Shown here one piece after another: positions 8,262-15,103 of a stretch of DNA of 25,490 nt. Position 1 is the first letter of the stretch. Every line of letters begins with the position of its first letter. The notes under the pieces are model-generated. The model did no database searches. It worked only from the letters and a program-made list of their open reading frames with translations, and had not been told where the DNA came from. This DNA is from JAAZBV01 sp964460435 (lineage in GTDB: Bacteria > Desulfobacterota > DSM-4660 > Desulfatiglandales > HGW-15): assembly GCA_964460435.1 (NCBI GenBank), contig CAYWRH010000051.1, forward strand, positions 1 to 25,490, in the 5' to 3' direction. The position numbers and the translations under genes were made by a program.

Positions 8262-8306
8262 TTATAGATAACAGTGATACATTTCCTCCTCGCCCTAAGG
8301 GAGGAA
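8262..8306 (-). promoter_or_regulatory. Leader of the lipoprotein gene: SD-like hairpin and a six-codon ORF
   Basis: In the leader, TTCCTCC and GGAGGAA (8306-8300 and 8289-8283 on the minus strand) can pair. The second arm is itself SD-like and runs straight into an ATG at 8282 that opens MYHCYL-stop (to 8262). Its stop lies just before the true ribosome site of the lipoprotein gene. The spacing of this SD to its ATG (about 2 bases) is too short for good initiation, so this may be chance. Confidence 0.3.
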
Positions 8307-8331
8307 TAAATCTTCAGCTTTTAAATTGGCT

Positions 8332-8360
8332 ATTATAATACAAAGCATTTAATATGCCAA
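8332..8360 (-). promoter_or_regulatory. Sigma-70-type promoter of the lipoprotein gene
   Basis: On the minus strand TTGGCA (8360-8355), a 17-base spacer and TATAAT (8337-8332) form a near-consensus promoter. The start would be near 8325, about 80 bases before the ATG at 8244. Confidence 0.75.
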
Positions 8361-8785
8361 CAAGGCGTGACAAATCAACATGCTGATATTTAAGAATATT
8401 TTAAGACATCATCCTTCAGCACCGGTAAAAATTGGATGCTTTTCCATACACCTTGCAGGAGCAAAAGGATCACGCATAATCCAGGATTAAAGGTTGCAGA
8501 TTCAAAATTTAGGCTGGCAGATATGGCTTATATAACAGTTATTTTCATCTTGCCTTTCTGTATTTAACAGGGTAAAGATTCTTAAATCCGGCATCATCCC
8601 GGGCTATCCATCGAAGGAAGGCCTTTATAGTCTGGCCTTGTTTCAAAAGAGGATTTGAATTTTTCTTTAAATATATCACTATATGTGCCGATAAGAATAT
8701 CACACATAGTTGTAACGAAAAATCCTGCGTGTGCCACGGATAAATGCCGTTAAAATAGAAATCTAGATAATTAAAAGGTATAACA
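8361..8785. other. Gene-poor divergent spacer
   Basis: Together with 8245-8360 this is a 541-base gap between the minus-strand lipoprotein gene and the plus-strand small charged protein. Apart from the promoter and leader noted above, I see AT-rich DNA with no convincing gene, RNA or repeat. One minus-strand reading frame (8545-8847) was rejected. No clear promoter for the plus-strand gene was found. Confidence 0.5.
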
Positions 8786-8968
8786 GTGGAAGAAAGCAAA
8801 AGAAGTTCATTAGAAGAACAGTTAAAAAAAATGATTGAAAATTCCAACAGGGAAAAAGAAGAAAAAGAAAAGCCTAAAACCAGAACCGGGACAGGAAATA
8901 TTATCCGCCGCAGGGCCGGTGAAAAAGATAGACGTTTTTCAGCCCCAAAGAGCAGTGCGTCCGAGTAA
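8786..8968 (+). CDS. Small highly charged protein, function unknown
   Basis: 60 aa from a GTG start, with AAAAGG 7 bases upstream. The N-terminal half is a charged amphipathic helix or coiled coil (EEQLKKMIENSN, then a Glu/Lys run). It is followed by a Thr/Gly/Arg stretch and a basic IIRRRAGEKDRRF segment. There is no signal peptide, Cys or membrane segment, so it is probably cytoplasmic, and a nucleic-acid or ribosome contact would fit the basic tail. Its composition is plainly coding-like, and the reverse-strand frame over it is not. I believe similar small proteins with an IRRR-x-G motif occur in related bacteria, but cannot name the family. It stands alone; the 433 bases after it carry no intact gene. 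Confidence 0.6.
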   Translation: MEESKRSSLEEQLKKMIENSNREKEEKEKPKTRTGTGNIIRRRAGEKDRRFSAPKSSASE

Positions 8969-9068
8969 ACAGCCGGTTTAAGCTACACAAAAGCAATTAA
9001 CAGGTCAAAGATTCAAGAAGGTCAGCTTTCTCAGGGTTTCTATTACCATGAATCGACACCTATCTATT

Positions 9069-9188
9069 TTATAAAAGCCTTGCCCTTAGGTCTTTTATAA
9101 ATTTCTTCTTTGCCTCTTCATCCCTGTTATACCATCCCGATATGAAATAAAATGTATTTATATAAGGCATGAGGATGATATCCCTTTC
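9069..9188 (-). pseudogene. Possible C-terminal remnant of a lost gene
   Basis: An open stretch of 39 codons with no upstream coding continuation reads ERDIILMPYINTF, then YFISGWYNRDEEAKKKF and IKDLRARLL before a TAA. It looks like the protein-like tail of a longer cytoplasmic protein, with a helix rich in Lys, Asp and Glu. The frame closes at a TGA just upstream and no ribosome site is visible. The family is not recognised and the call could be chance. The rest of the 8969-9401 gap shows only AT-rich DNA and the inverted repeat at 9283-9304. Confidence 0.3.
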
Positions 9189-9282
9189 TCACGGGTTTTT
9201 TTAATTAGTTCCTCTCTCCCCTCTCCTGCACGAAATTTGCATAACCTGAGAATGAATACTTAATAAAATCAGTATAGCTGTA

Positions 9283-9304
9283 ATATATTGAATTAACAAT
9301 ATAT
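9283..9304. repeat. AT-rich inverted repeat upstream of the beta-helix lipoprotein gene
   Basis: ATATATTG, loop AATTAA, CAATATAT: perfect 8-base arms about 100 bases before the start at 9402. It may be an operator or simply AT-rich DNA. No good sigma-70 promoter was found between it and the gene. Confidence 0.4.
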
Positions 9305-9401
9305 CCGCTGCCTTAAAGATTTTGAACTGCACTCAGGGGTGTAGAAAAATAATACATTTGCACAGTAATGTGTATAGAAAACTGGAAAGGAGATCTGCTG
9401 C

Positions 9402-10967
9402 ATGGAGCAAAAGAGATGGAAAAAATTGGGATCATATATCATGGTTAGGGCTGTATCCAGGCTTCTCTCACTTATTTGTATCATAGGATTAATACTGTTC
9501 AACTCATGCAACAGCGGCTCAGAGCCGAAAAAAGGCAGCCCAACCCCGGATGCAGTCATTAACCCTGACCCTGCTCCTAATGATGACGATGATGCAGGAG
9601 ATAGCGCTGCCCCTCTATATAGATGGGACCCGTCAACCTTCAGCCATGTCTATGATGTTGGGCCGGGTAAACAATATGCTGAACCGGGCGATATCCCGTG
9701 GGAATCCCTTGAGCCCTCCACCCTTGTGCGTATATATTATCGCAGCGCTCCCTATCGGGCCAAGTGGGTAATAAATGTGGCAGCGACCTCCCAGGAACCG
9801 GTAGTTGTGCTTGGAATCCAGGAAGCAGGGCAAAGACCTGTGATAACCGGTGATGGTGCTGTTACCCGCACTGAACTGGATTACTGGAACGAGGTGAGAA
9901 GCGTAATCAAGATCGGCGGATCAAGCATCCCGGATAACCCTGATGGCCCCTCATATATCTATATCCAGGGGCTTGATATCAGGGGCGCACGGCCGGGTTA
10001 CCAGTTTACAGATGACGCAGGAAACAGACAGGAATACAGCTCAAATGCTGCTGCCATCCACATTGAAGAGGGCTCTGACATCACCATCCATGACTGCCTG
10101 ATTCATGATGCCGCAAACGGCCTGTTTTCAAGTTCTGCCTCTTCACGTGTCAGGATCAGCGGCAATTATATCTTTGATAATGGTATAGAGGGGAGCATTT
10201 ATGAACACAACTCCTATACAGAGAGCCTTGGCATTGTGTTTGAATACAATCACTATGGCCCGCTCAGGGCAGGGTGCCTGGGGAATAACCTAAAGGATCG
10301 TTCCAGCGGCACTGTTATCAGGTATAACTGGATAGAGGCAGGCAACCGCCAGCTTGATCTTGTTGAGACCGATTACAACCACATAGCGGATGATCCTGCC
10401 TATGACGAAACCTTTGTATATGGCAATGTGCTTATAGAACCTGACGGGGCAGGTAACAGCCAGATCCTCCATTATGGCGGTGATGGCGGTGACACGGATA
10501 TGTACCGCAGGGGCACGCTCTATTTTTACCACAATACCGTTGTATCCACCCGGAGTGGCAACACCACTCTCATGCGCCTGAGCACAGTGGATGTAACCGC
10601 CCTTGTATTGAACAATATAATATACACCTCTGCTGGTGGCAGATACCTTTCCATTACAAGCGGTAATGGCCAGACCGAACTGGAGCATAACTGGCTGCCG
10701 GCTGGATGGAGACTTACCCATGAAGCGGGTCTTGTTCAGGGGGCAACTGTAGCGGATCTGGGAAACACAGAGGGAAACACACCGGGTTTTATTGATCTTA
10801 ATGCACAGGATTTTCATCTGTCAGCAGGGTCTCAGGCGCGCGGCAATGCAGGCACCCTGCCCTCAGATGTGGAGGCCTATCCAGTAAATTACCAGTATGA
10901 GCGGCATCAGCGGATTGAGGAGCGTCCACCCGATTCTATTGATGACATAGGTGCCTTTGGTTTTTGA
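9402..10967 (+). CDS. Lipoprotein with right-handed parallel beta-helix (polysaccharide-lyase-like fold)
   Basis: 521 aa. The start at 9402 is supported by GAAAGGAG 9 bases upstream. The basic N-terminus and hydrophobic segment end in a lipobox-like LFNSC (Cys36), followed by a Pro/Asp-rich linker (about 40-70) with four consecutive Asp. Residues about 190-420 show the short repeating strands of a parallel beta-helix: IYIQGLDIRG, DITIHDCLIHDAANG, RVRISGNYIFDNG, GTVIRYNWIEAG, TLYFYHNTVVS and VLNNIIYTS. It ends DDIGAFGF, a closing motif often seen in such helix proteins. The fold is shared by pectate lyases, alginate epimerases and many inactive surface binders. No lyase catalytic set could be assigned, so polysaccharide binding or cleavage is inference. 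It is convergent with yjbQ, with 39 bases between them and no strong terminator. Confidence 0.88.
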   Translation: MEQKRWKKLGSYIMVRAVSRLLSLICIIGLILFNSCNSGSEPKKGSPTPDAVINPDPAPNDDDDAGDSAAPLYRWDPSTFSHVYDVGPGKQYAEPGDIPWESLEPSTLVRIYYRSAPYRAKWVINVAATSQEPVVVLGIQEAGQRPVITGDGAVTRTELDYWNEVRSVIKIGGSSIPDNPDGPSYIYIQGLDIRGARPGYQFTDDAGNRQEYSSNAAAIHIEEGSDITIHDCLIHDAANGLFSSSASSRVRISGNYIFDNGIEGSIYEHNSYTESLGIVFEYNHYGPLRAGCLGNNLKDRSSGTVIRYNWIEAGNRQLDLVETDYNHIADDPAYDETFVYGNVLIEPDGAGNSQILHYGGDGGDTDMYRRGTLYFYHNTVVSTRSGNTTLMRLSTVDVTALVLNNIIYTSAGGRYLSITSGNGQTELEHNWLPAGWRLTHEAGLVQGATVADLGNTEGNTPGFIDLNAQDFHLSAGSQARGNAGTLPSDVEAYPVNYQYERHQRIEERPPDSIDDIGAFGF

Positions 10968-11006
10968 TCAGGAAAACGATCAGCCATAAGTTAATAGAGA
11001 TTCAGC

Positions 11007-11423
11007 TCATTCGCCGATGATCTTTACCAGCACCCTCTTTTTTCTCCTGCCGTCAAACTCGCCGTAGAAGATCTGCTCCCAGGGGCCGAAATCCAGACTG
11101 CCATCGGTTATGGCAACAACCACCTCCCTGCCCATGATCTGCCTTTTCATGTGGGCATCCGCATTGTCCTCGCCCACATTGTGCCGGTACATATTAACAG
11201 GCTCATGAGGTGCAAGCTGTTCAAGCCACTTTTCATAATCGTGATGCAGGCCAGGCTCATCATCGTTTATAAAGACCGATGCGGTTATGTGCATTGCATT
11301 ACATAGTAAAAGACCTTCTCTTACCCCGCTCTCCTTCAGGCATAACTCAATATCGGGAGTAATATTGATAAATGCCCGTCGTGTGGGGACATGAAACCAC
11401 AGCTCTTTTCTGTATGACTTCAT
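11007..11423 (-). CDS. yjbQ: YjbQ/UPF0047 family protein (secondary thiamine-phosphate synthase-like)
   Basis: 138 aa, the usual family length. Landmarks: the GLLLCNAMHITASVFINDDEPGL segment (about residues 37-59) in two parts around the conserved His and Asn, an MYRHN-x-GEDNADAH block with clustered His/Asp, and the C-terminal GPWEQIFYGEFDGRRKKR signature. The family is compact, binds metal at the conserved His set, and some members show weak thiamine-phosphate synthase activity; the true cellular role is unsettled. Its ATG overlaps the greA stop (ATGA), so it is translationally coupled to greA and probably co-transcribed. Confidence 0.93.
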   Translation of the reverse strand: MKSYRKELWFHVPTRRAFINITPDIELCLKESGVREGLLLCNAMHITASVFINDDEPGLHHDYEKWLEQLAPHEPVNMYRHNVGEDNADAHMKRQIMGREVVVAITDGSLDFGPWEQIFYGEFDGRRKKRVLVKIIGE

Positions 11424-11887
11424 AAAATCTCCAGAACCTCATACTCCTGGAGTCCGCCAGGGGTTTTTACCTTTATCTCATCGCCCACCTCGCTCCCGAT
11501 AAGGGCCATGCCGATGGGAGACTTTACTGAGATCTTGCCATTATCCGGGTCAGATTCATATGGTCCCAGGATCTGGTACTGCACCTCTTCTTCTGTTTCC
11601 ATATTATATAGGATTACAGTGCGGCCAAAAACAACCCTGTCTTTTGGCAGGTTTTCAAAGTCTATTACCTCTGCCTGACCTATGACCGACTCCAGTTCAT
11701 TGATCTTTCCTTCAAGAAAGGACTGTTTTTCCTTGGCAGCATGATATTCTGCATTTTCACTCAGGTCCCCATGTTTTCTGGCCTCTTCAATGGCGCGGAT
11801 ATTCTCCGGACGCTCAACCTTTTTTATATGTGCAAGCTCTTCCTTGATCTTCTCAAGACCTTCTTTTGTAAACGGGATCCTTTCCAT
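11420..11887 (-). CDS. greA: Transcription elongation factor GreA
   Basis: 155 aa, close to the usual 158. The N-terminal coiled coil carries the conserved IPFTKEGLEKIKEELAHIKK-type start (residues 4-23), R-x-DLSENAEYHAAKE in the middle, and acidic tip residues (Asp/Glu near 50-55). The C-terminal FKBP-like domain includes VVFGRTVIL, YQILGPYESD, ISVKSPIGMALIG and the VGDEIKVKTPGG end. It binds RNA polymerase and stimulates cleavage of backtracked transcripts. AAGGAG lies 5 bases before the ATG. The 135 bases upstream separate it from the iron regulator gene and hold no obvious consensus promoter. Confidence 0.97.
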   Translation of the reverse strand: MERIPFTKEGLEKIKEELAHIKKVERPENIRAIEEARKHGDLSENAEYHAAKEKQSFLEGKINELESVIGQAEVIDFENLPKDRVVFGRTVILYNMETEEEVQYQILGPYESDPDNGKISVKSPIGMALIGSEVGDEIKVKTPGGLQEYEVLEIL

Positions 11888-12022
11888 ATATGCTCCTTTT
11901 TGAAATAGTAAGATAATCGGCTCAGGAAAACCTCAGCGAATTAATAATTATTGCTCTATCCATTCTTTCTTTGACCGCCTAATTACCGATAGATCAGGTA
12001 AAAACCCTGTCATGTTGCTTGT

Positions 12023-12697
12023 TTATTGTATGCCCTGTTTCATGTTATTCTTCCTGACATAAACATCATCCAGCACCTCAGGGTCAATGGCAAGGTCTGT
12101 CTCCCCCACCTTGAGTACAAATGCGGGGTAGGTCTGATGAACCTTTACCTCTTCGCCCGGGGTTATGCCAAGGTCTGAGAGTCTGTCAAGGCGTGAATGG
12201 TGTTTTGTTGAGACATACACGATCCTTCCTGTTTCGCCTGACTTTAATCTGTTAAGAGGCATGATTACGGGCTGTATAAACTGTTCCGCCCTTTTACAGC
12301 AGGCGCCCGGAGGTATATGCCTGCCATGCGGGCATTCACGCGGGTGGCCGAGAAGGGTGCATATGGCGTCTAGCGCCTCATGGCTCAGGCAGTGTTCAAG
12401 ACTGCATGCAGTCTCTTCCATGGGTGCATCCTCTATTTCCATGACATCTGTAAAGAGCCTTTCAGCAAGCCTGTGAGCCCTTATGAGTTTTTTTGCAATC
12501 TCCTCACCCTTCTGGGTAAGATTTATCTCATCTCTGACCTCGAATATGAAATCATCATCTATGAGCTGGTCAATAATCTCCCCTGTTACCTTCGGGATTT
12601 CTATTTTCAGAAGATCAGACCTCTTAACAGAACCTATCTCCTTCCCGCACCATATTGATTCGATAATCTCATCTATCTCTTCTTTTGTCAGCAACAT
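12023..12697 (-). CDS. DtxR/MntR-type metal-dependent regulator fused to a FeoA domain
   Basis: 224 aa. Residues 1-65 form a winged helix; 66-140 match the DtxR dimerisation and metal domain, with His75, Glu79 and the ACSLEH set Cys98, Glu101, His102, equivalent to DtxR His79, Glu83, Cys102, Glu105, His106. A Cys-rich stretch follows (Cys103, Cys113, ECPHG Cys122, GACC 133-134), with the characteristic LGHP-x-x-CPHG-x-x-IPPG signature. Residues about 148-216 are a FeoA/SH3-like domain (LKSGETGRIVYV, LGITPGEEVKV, FVLKVGETDLAID). It overlaps the preceding zinc-ribbon gene by 29 bases and ends the feo operon. Likely role: Fe(II)-responsive control of its own operon and possibly the FeoA function as well, since no separate feoA is visible. 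The extra cysteines may give zinc, iron or redox sensing (inference). Confidence 0.88.
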   Translation of the reverse strand: MLLTKEEIDEIIESIWCGKEIGSVKRSDLLKIEIPKVTGEIIDQLIDDDFIFEVRDEINLTQKGEEIAKKLIRAHRLAERLFTDVMEIEDAPMEETACSLEHCLSHEALDAICTLLGHPRECPHGRHIPPGACCKRAEQFIQPVIMPLNRLKSGETGRIVYVSTKHHSRLDRLSDLGITPGEEVKVHQTYPAFVLKVGETDLAIDPEVLDDVYVRKNNMKQGIQ

Positions 12698-12866
12698 CCT
12701 TATCTCCTTTAATAACTCTCTTTATCCAGTCAATCATGCCGGATCTTTCAACTGTGCTGTATCCGCAGTGCGGGCAGCAGATGCTCCTGCATTTTTTATT
12801 TATTGCACAGCCAGTGCATTCATTTTTATCAGGGTCAAACTCATATCCGCACAGGGGGCATTTCAT
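12669..12866 (-). CDS. Small Cys-rich zinc-ribbon protein of the feo operon
   Basis: 65 aa with eight cysteines at 3, 6, 17, 20, 26, 30, 31 and 34, in the pattern CPLC, CTGC and CCPHCGYS: two CxxC knuckles plus a third, as in zinc ribbons or rubredoxin-like folds. A basic tail follows (DWIKRVIKGDKD). Its ATG overlaps the feoB stop (ATGA) and its end overlaps the DtxR-FeoA start by 29 bases, so it is tightly coupled to both. The position suggests a FeoC-like accessory or regulator of FeoB, but it is not a recognised FeoC, which is a winged helix. The function is inferred from context. Confidence 0.78.
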   Translation of the reverse strand: MKCPLCGYEFDPDKNECTGCAINKKCRSICCPHCGYSTVERSGMIDWIKRVIKGDKDVADKRRDR

Positions 12867-14836
12867 AGGCTTACCTTTAAGGCGCGAAGAATCAAATTAA
12901 AAAGCCCTCCGAATAAAAAGGCAAAGACAAATATAAAGGAGACTATTATGGAGGCTGTCCTGATGCCGCGTTCCTTGATCATTATAAACATATTGGCTAT
13001 GCAGGGGACAAAAAGGGTTACGGTGACAAGGGCCACGAGCATCTGGATAGCGTCAAGGTTCCCCTCCTTAACAATGAGCACAGCCGCATAATCCCTTCTT
13101 AAAAAACCCATTATAAAGGCGCCCGCAATCTCCTTTGGAAGCCCCAAAAGATTTACCACAACAGGGGCAGCCAAATTCTGTATCAGGGTCAGGGCGCCAA
13201 GTTTATCAAGGGTAAAGAGTATGATTGTCCCGAGCATGAACAGGGGCACTGCCTCTTTAAGATACCACTCGATACGAGCAAAGGTCTTTACTATTATATT
13301 GGATATCTTTGGTATCCGTATAGGCGGTGTTTCAAGTATGAAATCTGATTTCTTTCCGGGTATAACAATGGATGAGAAATAGCCTACCACAAAGATAACA
13401 GCGATAATGACAATGACCCATATAAATGTGGCCCAGGGTGATATGGTTGATGTCCCGCCAAAGATCACGCCAAGCTGTGCAGAGCAGGGGACTGCAAGAG
13501 CCAGGAGCAGCGTGACAATTATCCTTTCCTTTTTGCTTGGGAGTATCCTTGCTGTAAGGGTTGCCATGGTTGCGCACCCCAACCCCAGTATCATTGGGAG
13601 CACAGCGGTGCCGTTAAGGCCGATTAGCCTGAACACCCTGTTAACCATTATTGCAAGCCTCGGCATATATCCTGAGTCTTCCATAAGACCAAAGACCAGA
13701 AAGAAGAAACCCACAATGGGAAGCACTATTGCAACGGCGTAGGTTAGGGCCATGGTAAAGATGCCATATTCGCCGATCAGGAATTCCCGTATGAGTGCAT
13801 TACCAGTTACAGAATTAACAACCCTTGTTAAGAATGGGTTTACATATTCACCAAAAACTATGCTCTCCATAAAATCCACACAGGTGCCTGCGCCGAATTC
13901 ACCCACTATCTTGTATGTAATATATAATACTGCAAGCAGGACAGGGATACCCCATACAGGGTGCATGGAAAGCCTGCCAAAGGTCTGAGCAATGTTGTGA
14001 TCCACGGCCCGTTCATCCTTTGTCTGAACCTCCTTTATTATTTCATCCACCTTTGCCATCCTGCGCTTGTTTATAAGGTAGCTTAAAGGGGCGGGGCTCA
14101 TGGACTGAATGGATGATCTTATGTCAACGACCCTGTCAAACGCCTCTTTCTCATACCTGGCCAGAAACCATTCATCTATGCCATGCTCACCCTCAAGCAG
14201 CATAATGGCAACCAGCCTTGAAATCTTATCTGCTGAAAGCCCCTGTATCTGCCTTATCCCCGATTCAAGTTTGTCACCGTAATCAACGGTTACCTTCGGT
14301 TTAACAGGGCCTGAGATGGCCTTTATAATCCCCTGTATCCCCTCCCTTCGGGTGGCAACAGTGGGTACAACCTCGGTTCCAAGGAGCTGACCGAGTTTTT
14401 TTGCATCTATATAGATACCCCTGCTCCTTGCCTCATCAATCATATTGATGTCCAGCACAAAGGGTATCTCCATTTCAGAAAGCTGTATGCTTATGGAAAG
14501 GCCCCTGCGCAGATTTTTTGAATCGGCCACCTGGACAACAATTTCCGCATTTTCGTTTAAGAGTATGTCACGCGTAACCCTTTCGTCTTCTGACTGGGGA
14601 ATTAGGCTGTTGGTGCCCGGGGTGTCAATAACCAGATATTTTTTTTTGCCACCGAACCGGGAGAATGCCCTTGATACCTCAACGGTTGTCCCGGGGTAGT
14701 TTGAGACGGTTACATATTTGCCGGTTAAAAGACCAAAGATTACACTTTTTCCAACATTGGGGTTGCCGACAAGTATGATCTTGTCCCTCTCCATGTAATC
14801 CAGCTGTTTTTTGTTATCATGACCGCTCGGGCTCAA
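12863..14836 (-). CDS. feoB: Ferrous iron transporter FeoB
   Basis: 657 aa, somewhat short for the family (700-770). The N-terminal G domain has G1 GNPNVGKS (24-31), the switch Thr50-Thr51, G3 DTPG (71-74), G4 NMID (131-134) and a G5-like VATRREG. A guanine-dissociation-inhibitor helical region follows, then a membrane domain with the Gate motifs LGLGCATMATLTARILPSK and PCSAQLGVIFGG. It moves Fe(II) across the inner membrane, driven or gated by GTP. The start is a TTG with CAGGAG 5 bases upstream; the alternative ATG 15 codons later has a weak ribosome site. It is first gene of the operon with the zinc-ribbon and DtxR-FeoA genes. A perfect promoter and a terminator-like hairpin precede it. 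Confidence 0.96.
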   Translation of the reverse strand: MSPSGHDNKKQLDYMERDKIILVGNPNVGKSVIFGLLTGKYVTVSNYPGTTVEVSRAFSRFGGKKKYLVIDTPGTNSLIPQSEDERVTRDILLNENAEIVVQVADSKNLRRGLSISIQLSEMEIPFVLDINMIDEARSRGIYIDAKKLGQLLGTEVVPTVATRREGIQGIIKAISGPVKPKVTVDYGDKLESGIRQIQGLSADKISRLVAIMLLEGEHGIDEWFLARYEKEAFDRVVDIRSSIQSMSPAPLSYLINKRRMAKVDEIIKEVQTKDERAVDHNIAQTFGRLSMHPVWGIPVLLAVLYITYKIVGEFGAGTCVDFMESIVFGEYVNPFLTRVVNSVTGNALIREFLIGEYGIFTMALTYAVAIVLPIVGFFFLVFGLMEDSGYMPRLAIMVNRVFRLIGLNGTAVLPMILGLGCATMATLTARILPSKKERIIVTLLLALAVPCSAQLGVIFGGTSTISPWATFIWVIVIIAVIFVVGYFSSIVIPGKKSDFILETPPIRIPKISNIIVKTFARIEWYLKEAVPLFMLGTIILFTLDKLGALTLIQNLAAPVVVNLLGLPKEIAGAFIMGFLRRDYAAVLIVKEGNLDAIQMLVALVTVTLFVPCIANMFIMIKERGIRTASIIVSFIFVFAFLFGGLFNLILRALKVSL

Positions 14837-14864
14837 TTTTTCTCCTGAACACCTTTATTCAATG

Positions 14865-14902
14865 AAAAACCGGATCGAAAAGTGATGAACTGATCGATCC
14901 GG
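14865..14902 (-). terminator. Terminator-like hairpin in the feoB leader (possible attenuator)
   Basis: On the minus strand CCGGATCGA (14902-14894) pairs with TCGATCCGG (14878-14870) around a 15-base loop, immediately followed by TTTTT (14869-14865). It lies about 33 bases downstream of the expected transcription start and 28 bases before the feoB TTG. This placement suits attenuation better than plain termination of the gene upstream. Confidence 0.6.
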
Positions 14903-14941
14903 GTATATTGGTAAAACATAATAGTTTTAAAACGGTTACGG

Positions 14942-14970
14942 ATTATAGGTAGGTAAAGATGCTATGTCAA
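14942..14970 (-). promoter_or_regulatory. Perfect-consensus sigma-70 promoter of the feo operon
   Basis: On the minus strand TTGACA (14970-14965), a 17-base spacer and TATAAT (14947-14942). Initiation is expected near 14935, giving a leader of about 100 bases. A 10-base palindrome GTTTTAAAAC (14924-14933) sits just at or after the start point, and the spacer contains TTTACCTACC; either could be a regulator site. Such a strong core promoter implies tight control by a repressor or by the leader. Confidence 0.8.
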
Positions 14971-14976
14971 GTAATA

Positions 14977-14992
14977 AGCCCCTGCCGGGGCT
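14977..14992 (-). terminator. Short GC hairpin, probable terminator of the homocysteine-synthesis transcript
   Basis: AGCCCC / GGGGCT arms (6 bases) with a 4-base loop, followed on the minus strand by TATTACTT. It sits directly upstream of the feoB -35 and about 110 bases past the stop of the homocysteine gene. It is the best candidate for the end of that transcript. Confidence 0.5.
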
Positions 14993-15048
14993 GCACCTTG
15001 CCCTGTTAACATGCCTTTAATAAACAGGAGGCCTGCCTGCAGGTAAAT

Positions 15049-15079
15049 TCAAAGGCATACACCTTATGCAAGCCTTTGA
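15049..15079 (-). terminator. Imperfect hairpin after the homocysteine-synthesis gene
   Basis: TCAAAGGC and GCCTTTGA arms plus an inner TGCA/TGTA helix after one mismatch, 25 bases past the stop at 15104. No U-run follows, so it may be an RNA-stabilising 3' hairpin rather than a terminator. Confidence 0.4.
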
Positions 15080-15103
15080 TTCTGAACCAGATAGGCGGCG
15101 GTA

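Noticed and set aside
8545..8847. Minus-strand 100-codon frame in the spacer
   Set aside because: It overlaps the start of the better supported small plus-strand gene, has a single Met, no ribosome site and a low-complexity Phe/Leu/Ser/Asn composition in its first half. The C-terminal third is mildly protein-like but matched nothing I know.
9358..9378. TTGCAC and TATAGA before the beta-helix gene as a promoter
   Set aside because: Only 9 bases apart, far from the 16-18 needed; no other convincing pair was found there.
10968..11006. TGATC/GATCA hairpin between the convergent beta-helix and yjbQ genes
   Set aside because: Five-base arms with no U-run; not enough to call a bidirectional terminator.
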